DNA of 64,000 bases, from positions 124,001-188,000 of the forward strand of contig DGQP01000014.1 in NCBI GenBank assembly GCA_002400415.1, in the 5' to 3' direction. Position numbers and translations under genes: made by a program. This document shows, in pieces, positions 51,066-62,400 of the stretch; the stretch's first letter is position 1; every line of letters starts with the position of its first letter. Source of the stretch: Chitinophagaceae bacterium UBA4411. GTDB taxonomy: Bacteria; Bacteroidota; Bacteroidia; Chitinophagales; Chitinophagaceae. The notes under the pieces were generated by a model. That model did not search any database and was not told the DNA's origin. It saw only the letters and a program-made list of their open reading frames with translations.

Positions 51066-54000
51066 ATGAGAAAAATTCTCCATTCGTTCATTGCTATCTG
51101 CCTGCTGTTGTTAGTACTGCCGCCATCTTTGCTGGCCCAGGAAAGAACAATTACAGGAACAGTGCTCTCTGACGAAAACAAGTCGCCCCTGCAGGGAGTA
51201 ACCGTCAGGGTTAAAGGAACCAAGCGATTTACACAGACTGATGTAAATGGCAAATTCACTATTAAGGTGAATCCCGGTGAAACTCTTCAGCTATCTTATG
51301 TAGGTCATGAACCCACAGAGATAAAACCAGGTGACGGTAATACTGTAGCCGTTAGTATGAAATCATCTGATGGCGCACTGGGTGAAGTGGTGGTAACTGC
51401 CATGGATATTAAAAAGAATCCCAGGGAATTAGGATTTTCTGTTCAAAAAGTGACCGGCCAGGAAATACAGGAAACACAAAGGGAGAATTTTCTGAATAGC
51501 TTACAGGGACGTGTGGCTGGTTTAACGCTGGACCAAACTTCTGGTGTGGCTGGTTCTTCATCTTCAATAGTGCTTCGCGGCTTTAACTCGTTATCATTAA
51601 GTAACCAACCGCTATTCGTTGTGGACGGAGTGGTCATGGACAATTCTACATTAAACGAAACCTCTGGTGGCGGCGTTGGTAATGGTCTTGCGTCGGATCG
51701 CCCGAACAGGGTGAGTGATTACCAGAACCGTATTGCTGATATCAATCCAAGCGACATCGAAAGTGTCACAGTACTAAAAGGGCCGGAGGCTACTGCACTT
51801 TACGGTAGCCAGGCGAGTTCCGGTGCGGTGATTATTACAACCAAAAAAGCTAAAACAAATAAACTGGCTATTCAGTACGACAACAGCTTCCGTATTCAAC
51901 AAGTTACCCGTTTCCCTGAGATTCAGACTACTTTCGGTAACGGTCTCAACGGGGTGGCCAGCAGTACTTTTACCCGCTTCGGCCCAGAGTATGCTCCGGG
52001 CACACAGTTATTTGATAACTTAGATAATTTTTTCCGCACGGGGTTTGCGCAAACACATAATCTGGGTGCTGACTTCGGTTTCGGGGAATCAAAATTCAGG
52101 GTATCCGGCACTTACTTCAACCAGAAGGGTGTAACACCAAATAATGATTTTAAACGGTATAATTTCAGGATATCTAATACTACAAAATTCTTTAAAGGTA
52201 AGGCCGATATAACACCTTCTTTTTCCTGGATAAGATCGGAAAACAATAAAGTTCTCCGCAGCTCAGGTGGTTATTTATTGAGCTTGCTTATTTGGCCATC
52301 TACTAACGATATTCGTAAATACGAGAACGAACTGTCAGGAGATAAAATTGATATGTTTTCTGATATTACCGGTGCTAATGCGGAATATGACAACCCATTA
52401 TGGAATGTTTACAACAACTTTGGCCGGGATGAACTGGACCGTAAAAATTATAGCCTGAGTGTTAATATCAACCCCCTTAAAAATTTGAGTTTAGCAGGTC
52501 GTTTTGGACTTGATATGTATAACCAGGAAGGTTTTTTATTCTTCAATCCGCAATCATTTTACCTGGGTGCCGGGACAGGAGGTACACTTGACAACTATTG
52601 GCGCAAATACACAGGCTACAACCATACGATTACAGCTACCTACAAAAAAGATATCGGGAAAAATTTCAGCGCAAGGGTAATGGGCGGTACAATGTGGCAG
52701 GATTACAAAACCGAAATGTTTGCTGTCTATGGAACAAACATTGTAGATTCTGTAAGTACAAGCCCTGCCAATCCGTTCGGAATGGGTAAAATGTTTAAAA
52801 ACGGTAATGTGATTACTGACAAAGAACTGGCACAATTGATGGGAGATTATATGGATTCAAGTGTTACCAGGGCAAGTACACGGGCACGTTTGAACAGGAA
52901 CAGGTTCGGTGAATACAATTATGTGACTACCCGTCAACTGGCTTATTTTGGCGAAGTTGCATTGAGTTTCAAGAATTATTTGTTCGTTAATTATACGCAT
53001 CGTTTTGAAGAAGCCTCAACTCTTCCCAAACAGAACAGGAAATATAACTATCCTGGTGCCAGCATCAGTCTTATTGTAAGTGATATGTTCCCGGTTCTTA
53101 AAAAAAGTGAATTCCTCACTTACTGGAAATTAAGAGGTTCAAAAGCAAGTACTGCACGGTTAAATTCACCTTATTCAACACAATCCGTTTTTGTTGATAA
53201 CCAAACCAGTGGTGGCGGATACTCCTACGGGTTTGTAAATAACAACTCAAACCTGCAACCTGAAAAGCAGAACACATTTGAATTAGGAACGGAGTTCCGG
53301 TTGTTCAAAAGCCGGCTTAGTATAGACTTCACCTATTATAATACCCTGAATAAAGGCCAGATTATTGAAGGGTTCCGCCTTAGCTATGGAACAGGTTATG
53401 TACTAAATACTCAAAATGCCGGTTCCACCCGCAATAAGGGAGTTGAAATAGTGGTGAATTATAATGTAATGAAGCAAAAAGACTTTACATGGGATATGGC
53501 TTTCAACTTCAACCGCATGCGCAATAAAGTTGTGGGTCTCCCTGCCAGCGTATCTGAGTATTATATCGCAGATACCTGGTTGTACACTGCCCGTGGTGGT
53601 ATTACATTAGGAGGCCCTACTACTTCTATCACCGGAAGTACTTATTCCCGCAATAACGAAGGGAAGATACTGATCAACCCGGCAAATGGTTTTCCGGTTA
53701 CAGATGCTACATTCAAAGTGATTGGCGATCGTAATCCGAACTTTACAACAGGCTGGACAAATACACTGCGTTACAAAAACTGGAAATTGAGTATGCTCTG
53801 GGATCTTAAAGTGGGTGGGGATATCTTCAATGGTACAGAACGTTTTATGACCGTAACAGGTGCAAGTAAGTCCACGCTGGACCGCTACAAGCCGAGGGTA
53901 ATTGAAGGTGTATTAAACGATGGCAAGCAGAACAGCGCCAACCCAACTGTGAATACGATTGCAGTAACGCCGGGCTATAACTACACCTATTATACACTGC

Positions 54001-54275
54001 CGGATGAAGAGTTTATAGAAAGAGACGTAAATTTCTTCCGCCTGCGGGATCTTACCATAAGTTACGTATTTAAGAAGAGTTTCATTCGTGGTGTAAACAG
54101 CTTAAGTGCCTTCGTAACCGGGAATGATCTCATTCTGCTCACCAATTATAACGGGGCAGACCCTTCCGTGAACGGTAATACAGCCGGTGGCCGTGGTGTG
54201 GGTGCTTTCGGCTTCGACTATGCCACCCTTGCATCACCCATGCAACTGAATTTTGGCATCAAAGCCTCATTTTAA
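51066..54275 (+). CDS. SusC/RagA-family TonB-linked outer-membrane transporter
   Basis: 1069 residues. After the signal peptide (1-24, LLAQ) comes a CarboxypepD_reg-like domain (about 27-110; RTITGTVLSDENKSPLQGVTVRVKG, FTIKVNPGETLQLSYVG). The TonB-dependent plug includes GEVVVTAMDI, IVLRGFNSLSLSNQPLFVVDGVVMD (the SusC signature) and VTVLKGPEATALYGSQASSGAVIITTKKA, and the 22-stranded barrel ends in FGIKASF. It imports glycans or peptides in pairs with the SusD partner 20 bp downstream. No CAZyme is nearby, so the substrate is unknown. Confidence 0.96.
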   Translation: MRKILHSFIAICLLLLVLPPSLLAQERTITGTVLSDENKSPLQGVTVRVKGTKRFTQTDVNGKFTIKVNPGETLQLSYVGHEPTEIKPGDGNTVAVSMKSSDGALGEVVVTAMDIKKNPRELGFSVQKVTGQEIQETQRENFLNSLQGRVAGLTLDQTSGVAGSSSSIVLRGFNSLSLSNQPLFVVDGVVMDNSTLNETSGGGVGNGLASDRPNRVSDYQNRIADINPSDIESVTVLKGPEATALYGSQASSGAVIITTKKAKTNKLAIQYDNSFRIQQVTRFPEIQTTFGNGLNGVASSTFTRFGPEYAPGTQLFDNLDNFFRTGFAQTHNLGADFGFGESKFRVSGTYFNQKGVTPNNDFKRYNFRISNTTKFFKGKADITPSFSWIRSENNKVLRSSGGYLLSLLIWPSTNDIRKYENELSGDKIDMFSDITGANAEYDNPLWNVYNNFGRDELDRKNYSLSVNINPLKNLSLAGRFGLDMYNQEGFLFFNPQSFYLGAGTGGTLDNYWRKYTGYNHTITATYKKDIGKNFSARVMGGTMWQDYKTEMFAVYGTNIVDSVSTSPANPFGMGKMFKNGNVITDKELAQLMGDYMDSSVTRASTRARLNRNRFGEYNYVTTRQLAYFGEVALSFKNYLFVNYTHRFEEASTLPKQNRKYNYPGASISLIVSDMFPVLKKSEFLTYWKLRGSKASTARLNSPYSTQSVFVDNQTSGGGYSYGFVNNNSNLQPEKQNTFELGTEFRLFKSRLSIDFTYYNTLNKGQIIEGFRLSYGTGYVLNTQNAGSTRNKGVEIVVNYNVMKQKDFTWDMAFNFNRMRNKVVGLPASVSEYYIADTWLYTARGGITLGGPTTSITGSTYSRNNEGKILINPANGFPVTDATFKVIGDRNPNFTTGWTNTLRYKNWKLSMLWDLKVGGDIFNGTERFMTVTGASKSTLDRYKPRVIEGVLNDGKQNSANPTVNTIAVTPGYNYTYYTLPDEEFIERDVNFFRLRDLTISYVFKKSFIRGVNSLSAFVTGNDLILLTNYNGADPSVNGNTAGGRGVGAFGFDYATLASPMQLNFGIKASF

Positions 54276-54295
54276 ATATTTAAAACGTTAACAAC

Positions 54296-55957
54296 ATGAA
54301 TACGTTTAATAAAATTACCAGTCTAATCGCTGCAGGATGCGTACTGCTGGTCAGCTCCTGTTCTAAAAAAATAGACGAGGCTTTTGCTAACCCAAATGCG
54401 CAAGTGAAGCAGCCTATTGAGACACTCCTTCCCGGCATTATTGCCAACATGGGAATATCCCACTCAGCTAATGGTACGCTTTACGGACCTATGAATGACG
54501 GTCGTTATGTAGGGCAATATATCCAGTTCTGGAATTCCTACACCACCTCAAACCAGTATGACCGGATGGCTGACAATTTTGCAAATAAAAGTGACATCCT
54601 CGGAAGCGTATGGGCCATGCATTATTACGGAAGTGGTATGAATATAGTTCGCACTATCGAATGGGGAACTGAAGAAAAGAAATGGGATTTTGTAGGCGTT
54701 GCCCAGGGTATACAGGCATGGAGCTGGCTCACCACCACAGATATGCATGACGATATCATCCTTCGTGATGCCTTCCGCCCTGACCTGCTGGTATTTAACT
54801 ACGATCCGCAACCGGATGTATATGAACATGTTAAAGTTCTTTGTCAACAATCATTAGATAACCTTTCCAAAACAGGAGATGGTGTTAACCCGGCAGCCCT
54901 TGCTGCAGCCGATGCATTTGGCAACGGGGGAAATGTGGAGAAATGGAAAAAATTTGTGAACGGAGTCATGGCGAGAACCTATCATCGTGTAACAAACAAA
55001 GGAATCTACCAACCGGATTCTGTGATTTACTATTGCGACAGAGCTATGCAAACTAACGCAGATAACATGATGCTGAGTTGGTCAGGTGCAGGTCAGCCAG
55101 GAACTTTCAGTTTTTTTGCAACAAGAAGGTTAGGGCCCGGTTCAACTGATAATACCGCTACCCTGTCACATCGCCAGACCAGGTTTATTGCTAACCTGAT
55201 GTCAGGTCTCAACCCTCAATTCCCTTCCAACAATGTTGATCCACGTGCATGGTATATCATCAGGGAAAATGCAAATGGTACTTTTAAAGGAACTCGTCCA
55301 AACAAAGGTGTAGACGGAATGGCAACTGCAGATCAGCCCCAAACATGGTGGGGATCAGCCTGGAGTAATGTAAGTTCTGTTTCAAGTGATGTAAACTCAA
55401 GGTATGTGTTCACTAATTCTGCCAAATGGCCCGTTATGACCGCCAGTGAGATCCAGTTCATCAAAGCAGAAGCCTTACTTCGTAAGGGTGATAAGCCCAA
55501 TGCACTGATAGCGTATAAGAAAGGCATTGAGCTGAGTTTTGATTTGCTTCGGACCAATTATGAAACAAACATACCCGTTGCTAACAGGATAACTGACGCA
55601 TCACGGGATGCTTATCTCAATAACCCGGTAAACGTACCTTCTGCTGCCAATCTTACACTGTCACATATCATGCTGCAAAAATATATTTCCATGTATGTAT
55701 GGGGTATGCTGGAAACCTGGGTGGATATGCGCAGGTACCATTATACAGATCTCGACCCGGTCACTGGTCAGCAGGTATACAATGAATTTACACCCCCTAC
55801 TGGTACAGATCTCTGGCCGGCAAACGGGGGCAAGTGGATTTATCGTGTAAGGCCAAGGTATAATTCTGAATATTTGTACAATATTGCTGAGTTAAACAGG
55901 CTTGGCGCCTTTGCAGACGATTACATCACAAAAGAATGCTGGTTCTCAAAGCCATAA
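54296..55957 (+). CDS. SusD/RagB-family nutrient-binding lipoprotein
   Basis: 553 residues. Lipoprotein signal with VSSC (Cys22). It reads as the SusD-like_2 (PF12771) branch: FANPNAQVKQPIETLLPGII, WSWLTTTDMHDDIILRDAF, FIKAEALLRKGDK with the TPR-like helices, and a C-terminal LWPANGGKWIYRVRPRYN segment. It covers the SusC barrel as a lid and binds the substrate at the cell surface. It lies 20 bp after the susC gene and 30 bp before a DUF4397 lipoprotein. Confidence 0.94.
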   Translation: MNTFNKITSLIAAGCVLLVSSCSKKIDEAFANPNAQVKQPIETLLPGIIANMGISHSANGTLYGPMNDGRYVGQYIQFWNSYTTSNQYDRMADNFANKSDILGSVWAMHYYGSGMNIVRTIEWGTEEKKWDFVGVAQGIQAWSWLTTTDMHDDIILRDAFRPDLLVFNYDPQPDVYEHVKVLCQQSLDNLSKTGDGVNPAALAAADAFGNGGNVEKWKKFVNGVMARTYHRVTNKGIYQPDSVIYYCDRAMQTNADNMMLSWSGAGQPGTFSFFATRRLGPGSTDNTATLSHRQTRFIANLMSGLNPQFPSNNVDPRAWYIIRENANGTFKGTRPNKGVDGMATADQPQTWWGSAWSNVSSVSSDVNSRYVFTNSAKWPVMTASEIQFIKAEALLRKGDKPNALIAYKKGIELSFDLLRTNYETNIPVANRITDASRDAYLNNPVNVPSAANLTLSHIMLQKYISMYVWGMLETWVDMRRYHYTDLDPVTGQQVYNEFTPPTGTDLWPANGGKWIYRVRPRYNSEYLYNIAELNRLGAFADDYITKECWFSKP

Positions 55958-55987
55958 TAATTTTTCAGGTAAACCAATCAATATATC

Positions 55988-56725
55988 ATGAAATTATATA
56001 AAATAAATCTCGTAATAACAGGATTTGCAGTTATGATATTGTCACTTACATCGTGCTCAAAAAATCCTGACAGCAAAATCACCTACAACACCGACTTTAG
56101 CAATAAAAGCCTGATCCGTGTTTTTGTGGCAACTGTTAATGCAAGCCGGAATTATGTTTATGTGGATGGAAAACAAGTTACAGGAGCATTGCTAACATCA
56201 GGAAGTGTGTTCCCTTCCTCAGGTATTTTTGCTGCCGCAATTGATCCTGGTCTGAAGTCCTTTCAGGTAAGGGATACGTTACCAACATCCACACAGGTGC
56301 CGTTGTCATTTGCAGAGAATATGAGTACAGCTACCAATTATACCATATTCCTGTATGACACGATCACTACACCCAAGCAGAAGACAGTACTAACCAGGTT
56401 GGAGACCCCCGCAGATACCACCTGCAGGTTGCGGTTTGCTAATTTCATCTATAATACTACCGCAGTTCCGGCAATAGATATTTACTCCTTTAAAACCGGC
56501 AGTAATATTTTCACCAATATACCTGTTACCGGGGTTACAAACTTTATTCCTTATGCCACTAATTTCGGACCTGACACATTGTATATACGTGAAACAGGAT
56601 CCTCTGTAAGTATTCTCAAAGTAGCGATTGGAACAACAACATTGGACAGAAAAAGAAGTTATACGCTCGTGTACCGCGGATCTCACAGAGGTACAAAATT
56701 GGCAACACTTTATACTGAAAATTAA
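55988..56725 (+). CDS. DUF4397-domain lipoprotein
   Basis: 245 residues. Lipoprotein signal with LTSC (Cys23). Two beta-sandwich-like halves: KSLIRVFVATVNASRNYVYVDGK and TCRLRFANFIYNTTAVPAIDIY, each with the RVxxxxxxxxxVxVYxDG style of DUF4397. Probably a surface-exposed accessory of the SusC/SusD complex; function is otherwise unknown. It is the last gene before a strong terminator, so the operon is susC-susD-DUF4397. Confidence 0.85.
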   Translation: MKLYKINLVITGFAVMILSLTSCSKNPDSKITYNTDFSNKSLIRVFVATVNASRNYVYVDGKQVTGALLTSGSVFPSSGIFAAAIDPGLKSFQVRDTLPTSTQVPLSFAENMSTATNYTIFLYDTITTPKQKTVLTRLETPADTTCRLRFANFIYNTTAVPAIDIYSFKTGSNIFTNIPVTGVTNFIPYATNFGPDTLYIRETGSSVSILKVAIGTTTLDRKRSYTLVYRGSHRGTKLATLYTEN

Positions 56726-56746
56726 AAGTATAAAAAGCTACATTGC

Positions 56747-56778
56747 AAAAGGTTCCGCTAAATGCGGAACCTTTTTTT
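56747..56778 (+). terminator. Rho-independent terminator of the SusCD operon
   Basis: A 12-bp perfect stem, AAAAGGTTCCGC (56747-56758) and GCGGAACCTTTT (56764-56775), loop TAAAT, continuing in T. On the other strand it also ends the convergent nucleoside-recognition gene. Confidence 0.92.
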
Positions 56779-58174
56779 ATCCAAAGAATAAATACGCCAG
56801 GAAGATGGAAGTGATAATGCCTACCAGGTCGGCCAGCAGCATGGAACCAATCGTATACCGGGTATTCTTTACGCCGACTGCCCCAAAATAAACTGCAATA
56901 ACATAGAATGTGGTATCTGAAGAGCCCTGTAAGATGCAGGACAAACGTGCTGCAAAAGTATCGGCCCTTCCATTACTCATTGCATCTGCCATCATTCCCC
57001 TGGCCGCCCCGCCACTGAAAGGCTTTACTAAGGCCGTAGGTAACCCATCTACAAAACGGGTATCCGTTCCCAAAGCTGCAAACAGGGATTTCATACCATC
57101 AATCAAATAATCAAACGTTCCGCTGGTCCTCAGCATACTGATAGCTACCAGCATCCCTACTAAGTAGGGAATGATCTTTACGGCCGTTTCAAAACCACCT
57201 TTTGCCCCGTCAATAAAAGCACTGAAGATGTCAGTCTTTTTGTATAAACCACCCAGAACAATCAGGAATAAGATCAGTAATAAAAGCCCGTTGCCAAAAG
57301 AACCGGAGAAAAATTCCAGCGAGGTTTTATCCAATTTGGTAAGGTACCAGACAAAAGCAGCAATAATACCTGAAAGGCTCAATACCCAGGCCAATATTAC
57401 CGGCTGAAACAAGTTAATCCGCTGACGAATGGACACAATGATCAGGGCAGCCATTGTTGCTGCGAAAGTAGCGATCATACAGGGGATAAAAATATCAGTT
57501 GCATTCCTGGCACCTGCTCCTGCTCTTATGGCAATAATGCTGACAGGAATCAGTGTAAGACCCGAAGCATGTAAGCACAGGAACATGATCTGTGCGTTGG
57601 AGGCTTTTTCCTTATCAGGATTGATCTCCTGTAAGCTCTCCATGGCTTTAATGCCAAATGGCGTGGCCGCATTATCAAGCCCCAATAGGTTGGCGGAAAA
57701 ATTCATCATCATATGGCCGTGAGCAGGATGCCCTTTGGGAACATCGGGAAATATTTTAGAGAAAAAAGGACCAATGATCCGGGACAGGAAACGGATACCG
57801 CCTGCTTTTTCGGCTATACTCATAAAACCCATGAATAAGGCCATAATACCGATCAGGCCGATACAGAGATTCACGGCGTCTTTACAGGTCTCGATGATGC
57901 CATTAATCTTTTGTGGTTTTATTGCAACCACCTTATCTCCTTCTTTTTTGTAAACAAGATTGCCTTGCTTCACTCTTGCCAGGGTGTCAAGTGCCCGTGT
58001 TAATACAGGGTCTGCATCAGCTGCTTCCATTTCTTTTACCTTGAGTGAGTCTCCGTTCTTACCGATCACCATCTGGGTAAATACCTGTTGCTCGCCATCT
58101 ACAGCCAGGAATTTAAATCCGGCTACAGCAATCGCAATGATGATAAAGGCGGACCAGATTCGGGTCAATGCCAT
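56777..58174 (-). CDS. Fused SpmA/SpmB-like nucleoside-recognition membrane protein
   Basis: 465 residues from the ATG at 58174 (MALTRIWSAFIIIAIAVAGF), the first membrane helix; a longer frame only adds a non-conserved leader. The first half resembles SpmA (helices with GIMALFMGFMSIAEKAGGI, NFSANLLGLDNAATPFGIKAM) and the second half SpmB (GAKGGFETAVKIIPYLVGMLVAI, PFSGGAARGMMADAM, ILQGSSDTTFYVIAVYFG). Both carry the Gate/nucleoside-recognition fold. Between helices 1 and 2 there is a periplasmic loop (about 25-90). Substrate unknown; it is a family of putative transporters. Divergent from ychF, 115 bp apart. Confidence 0.88.
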   Translation of the reverse strand: MALTRIWSAFIIIAIAVAGFKFLAVDGEQQVFTQMVIGKNGDSLKVKEMEAADADPVLTRALDTLARVKQGNLVYKKEGDKVVAIKPQKINGIIETCKDAVNLCIGLIGIMALFMGFMSIAEKAGGIRFLSRIIGPFFSKIFPDVPKGHPAHGHMMMNFSANLLGLDNAATPFGIKAMESLQEINPDKEKASNAQIMFLCLHASGLTLIPVSIIAIRAGAGARNATDIFIPCMIATFAATMAALIIVSIRQRINLFQPVILAWVLSLSGIIAAFVWYLTKLDKTSLEFFSGSFGNGLLLLILFLIVLGGLYKKTDIFSAFIDGAKGGFETAVKIIPYLVGMLVAISMLRTSGTFDYLIDGMKSLFAALGTDTRFVDGLPTALVKPFSGGAARGMMADAMSNGRADTFAARLSCILQGSSDTTFYVIAVYFGAVGVKNTRYTIGSMLLADLVGIITSIFLAYLFFG

Positions 58175-58262
58175 AAAATTGATTGAGGTTTGTTGTTTAT
58201 GGTTTGAAGTTAAGCACTTTAAGTAAAGCAACTCCGGTACAGCCCAAAAACCTGTTTTCACC

Positions 58263-58270
58263 TATCTTTG
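58263..58270 (+). promoter_or_regulatory. -7 promoter box for ychF
   Basis: TATCTTTG, an exact TAnnTTTG match, 19 bp before the ychF ATG. No clear -33 TTTG at 19-21 bp. Confidence 0.5.
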
Positions 58271-58289
58271 CGCCTCCAAAAACAGCATT

Positions 58290-59387
58290 ATGGCTTTACA
58301 AGCAGGAATTGTGGGATTACCCAATGTAGGAAAATCAACGTTGTTCAATGCAGTCAGTAATAGTGCCAAGGCGCAGGCCAGTAACTATCGTTTCTGTACT
58401 ATTGATCCCAATGTTGGGTTAGTGGATGTACCTGACCCCCGGATGAATAAACTGGCGGAGCTGGTGCAACCTAACCGCATTGTCCCCACCCAGATCGAGA
58501 TCGTGGATATAGCAGGCCTTGTGCGGGGTGCCAGCAAGGGTGAAGGATTGGGGAATAAATTTCTTGGGAATATCCGGGAAGTGGATGCCATTATCCATGT
58601 AATCCGTTGCTTCGAAGATGAGAATATCTTAAGAGACGAAGGCGCTATCAACCCCATAAGCGATAAAGAGATCATCGATACAGAACTGCAGCTGAAAGAC
58701 CTGGAGAGTGTGGAGAAGAAAATTCAGCGTACTGAAAAACTGGCCAAGTCTGATCAAAAATTAAAAGCAGAGCTGGAAGTATTACAGGAATGTAAAGCTC
58801 ATCTTGAAAAAGGAAAAAGCATCCGTGAATTGGATCTTTCAAAAGAAGATAAAGCAGCAATTGCCGATCTTTTCCTGCTGACAGATAAGCCTGTTCTTTA
58901 TGTTGCCAATGTGGATGAAGCTTCCATGCATACCGGCAACAGGTTTTCTGAAATGCTTAAAGCGGCAGTAAAGACTGAAAAAGCAGAGGTGATAGTCATG
59001 TGTAATAATATTGAGGCGCAGATCGCAGAAATGGACAGTCCGGATGACAAGCAATTGTTCATGGAAGAATACAAAATGACAGAGCCTGCATTAGACAGGC
59101 TGATCCATTCTGCTTACAAACTGCTCAACCTCTATACTTATTTCACAGCCGGTGTGCAGGAAGTAAGGGCATGGACGATACATGAAGGATGGAAAGCCCC
59201 GCAGGCTGCCGGTGTGATCCATACAGATTTTGAAAAAGGGTTTATCAAGGCAGAAGTGATCGCTTACGAGGATTTTATAAAATACGGCTCTGAAGCTGCC
59301 TGCCGGGAAGTGGGTAAGCTTAGAATTGAAGGAAAAGAATACGTGGTGAAAGATGGTGATGTGATGCACTTCCGGTTTAATGTGTAG
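58290..59387 (+). CDS. ychF: YchF-family ATPase (Obg-like)
   Basis: 365 residues, family length. The G1 motif is GLPNVGKSTLFNAV, the G3 motif IVDIAGLVRGASKGEGLG, and the base-recognition position reads NVDE instead of NKxD, a feature of YchF that favours ATP over GTP. The C-terminal TGS domain runs about 285-363 (FFTAGVQEVRAWTIHEGW-like, VVKDGDVMHFRFNV). It is linked to ribosomes and oxidative-stress control in model bacteria. Transcribed alone, divergent from the SpmAB-like gene. Confidence 0.97.
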   Translation: MALQAGIVGLPNVGKSTLFNAVSNSAKAQASNYRFCTIDPNVGLVDVPDPRMNKLAELVQPNRIVPTQIEIVDIAGLVRGASKGEGLGNKFLGNIREVDAIIHVIRCFEDENILRDEGAINPISDKEIIDTELQLKDLESVEKKIQRTEKLAKSDQKLKAELEVLQECKAHLEKGKSIRELDLSKEDKAAIADLFLLTDKPVLYVANVDEASMHTGNRFSEMLKAAVKTEKAEVIVMCNNIEAQIAEMDSPDDKQLFMEEYKMTEPALDRLIHSAYKLLNLYTYFTAGVQEVRAWTIHEGWKAPQAAGVIHTDFEKGFIKAEVIAYEDFIKYGSEAACREVGKLRIEGKEYVVKDGDVMHFRFNV

Positions 59388-59408
59388 ATGCCGGGGATCT
59401 TTGCAGCA

Positions 59409-62400
59409 CTAGAATAAAGCCGTAATTGACGCCCTGCCAACATGTACCGTTCTTGAAGTACCGGGTTTCCTTCCATCATACTGCATGGTCAGTTCCAGGT
59501 TATTTAATAAACGTTTGGTGAATCCCAGTGACCAGAGATAGTTCTTTCCCGGTAGCAACCCATCCAGCATAATATAGCTGACCGTTGTATTGGCCGGGGA
59601 TTTATAATCAATATTATTGAACGTGAATTTGCCGGTCACAGAACTGCTCTGCAGGATATTATATTTTGATTCGAGGTTCAGTGAGTGTGATGTTGATTTT
59701 TCTCCCCCGTACAAAGGCAGGTTCTTCTTTGTCTCAAATTTATAGCCCGTAATGAGCCGGAAAGAAGTTCCCCGGATAAAAGTAAGATTGGGCTCTGCAT
59801 TATAAATATCCAGCTGGTAATTCCTGTTATTGAATTGTGGTGTATACAAAGCATTCAGGCCTTTCTTTCCATTCACTGTCAGGGAGACAGCCCTGCTGAT
59901 ATTCCAGCGGAATTTAACCAGCCAGTCATTCAGCTTACGGCTTTCATATCCATAGGTCAGTAATGATTTGCTGTTGTCTCTGCGGTTGGTGAAGTCAACT
60001 CCCCATTTGCTGCTGAACCGGTTAAAAGAAAGTGTATTCAGTATCGCTGTATTTAAAGTGATCAGCGCCGTATCATCCACAGCATATTTAAAAGGATTAA
60101 ATTCAAAGTTTCCTTTGGACAGTGATTTTTTGCTAACCTGCAGTGAAGTCAGCAGGTTCAGCTTCGACAGCAATTTTTTAATTCCTTTCAACCCGGGTTT
60201 ATTTAGTAATACCCTCGGGCTGATATCAAAGCGGTAATTGAAGGTGATGTAGTTAGCCTTAATGAATTCATTCGTGGGCGTAAAGATGCGGATGAATTTG
60301 GCCTGGTCGGCAAAAGCAGCCAGTTCAAATTCATTTAATTGTTGTACACCATCATTATTATAATCTATCCAGGCATACTGGCCCGTACCTGCCGGCACTT
60401 CCAGGTAGGCAAAGTCTCTCCGCTGCTCCTGCCCTGCCCCGACTTCATAGAGCATATTACCGGTGATAAATCCTCTCCATTCGGTCATATTGTATTCTGC
60501 TCTTCCGAGGATTGTCTCGTCCTCCTTTTGTTTTGATACAGTGGCATCATACACTTTCAGCTTACGAAATGTTGTATTCAGGTATAACTGGCGTTTCGGA
60601 TTGGCCAGCAATTCCGTCTGCAAATTCAGGTTCAGGCTCCTGTCACCGCGAACAAAATCTTTACTTACCTGGTATTTATCTGAACGGGTAAAAAAAGTGA
60701 TGCCATATTTGTTCTTTTTTTGTTCATCGGATTTTAAATACACTGAATAACTGTCAAACGAGAAAGCAGATGGCGTCAGTGTATCCGTTGTTTTATAACG
60801 GGCGGAATTTTGTTCCAGTGCATACCGGAAACCCAGTTTCCAGTTTTTCAGTTGTTTCATTTCTTTACTCATATCGATCACCGGCCGCAGGAACAGCCCT
60901 TTGTCATTGGCGCTATTGAAACTGGTAGCCACGAATTCATTATTGAACTGCCAGCCTTTCCAGCGTACGCCGTGTTTTAATGCGTTTTGAAACCCATTAT
61001 AATTATCACTCCGGTGATAATTCACAAACTGGTAGCTCAGCGAATGATCTTTATTATCCCGCAGCGCAGCCGATGCACGGATAATATTCTCCGTAGCCAG
61101 TGCGGGAACTAAAGGAAGTCCCCAGTCGCGGGAGAACTCCACTGTCCGTAAGCGTTCCAGGGGTTTAAATTTATCCTGTACAAATTCGTAATCAAGAGCT
61201 GTGTTCAGCTGCAGTTTATTTTTAGCCGATAGCTGCTTGTTATTCGTCAATTGAAATTTAGCAGCAAAACCCCTGTCATCACCGTCATCCTTTTTGGAAA
61301 ACGTATTTACATCATAACTGCTGGTTGCCACCTCTGCTTTAAGGATGGTATTCTTATTGACGATATAGTCAATCCCCATATTGACTAATTGCTGTTTTTT
61401 AGGAGTAACCAGTATGATGATCGGTTCATACTTTCCCTGCTTTATTGCGCCAACTGGCGGCACATATTTATACACTTTTCCGTTGGCTCCGTTAAAATCA
61501 GTGACATAGTTTCCCTTCCCGTCTCCCACATCAATAAACGAAAGACTGTATTTGGCCAGTGCCGGGTTGGTGGAATATTGATAAAAAGAATCAAGGCCAA
61601 CATAGATTTTCTCATACAATACCTTACCTGCCGCAAATGTATCCGGCACGGCTGACGAGTAAAAAGCATTCTGGATACTGTCGCCGATATTGGAAAGAAA
61701 TTGCTTCTGCGGGTCATCCAGTAGCTGGTTGATCTGTGAATTACGGGCATCCCCGTTATTAAAGGCCCCCACCCGCAGCTTCAGCCGTTTATTGAATTCA
61801 AATTCCTGTGCGAGATACAAATTGGCATTGAGGTAACTTCTTTCTGCATACTCAAATTCCACCTGTATCCTGCTATCCTTGGTAATCATCCGTTTGGGGG
61901 TAAATGTCAGCTCGGCCGTATTATAATTAATCACATAATCCTGGTCTTCGCCGCGTTGCAGCAACACACCATCCAGGAATACTCTTTCCGTATTGGCAAG
62001 AATAATAAAGAAGAATTCATTGTTGGCGCCGGTAAGCCTGTACGGACCCTGGTTGCCTTCCAGTCCCTGGAATACATTGCGGGTGAATTTTCCTTTGGCG
62101 ATAGAGCCACTCACTAACGTATTGGAAGTAATATTCTTTGCCACCTGGTTTTTGGTTTGGAAAGAAATTCCCTGCAGGCGTTTGTAAAAATTCAGGAAAT
62201 AGCTCTGGTTCTGCCGTAGTTCCAGGTCTCCAAGATTCAGTTGCCAGTTTTTCTTTTTGAATTGCAGGAATACCTGGTCAAATTCATTCAACTGCTGTGT
62301 ATTGCCATCCGGCTGAATCGGGATATTATTATCGGTGATCGCCGCCTGTATTTCGATACTATCGCCGAGCATGCCGCTCAACTGGAGGTTAAGTGTTGAA

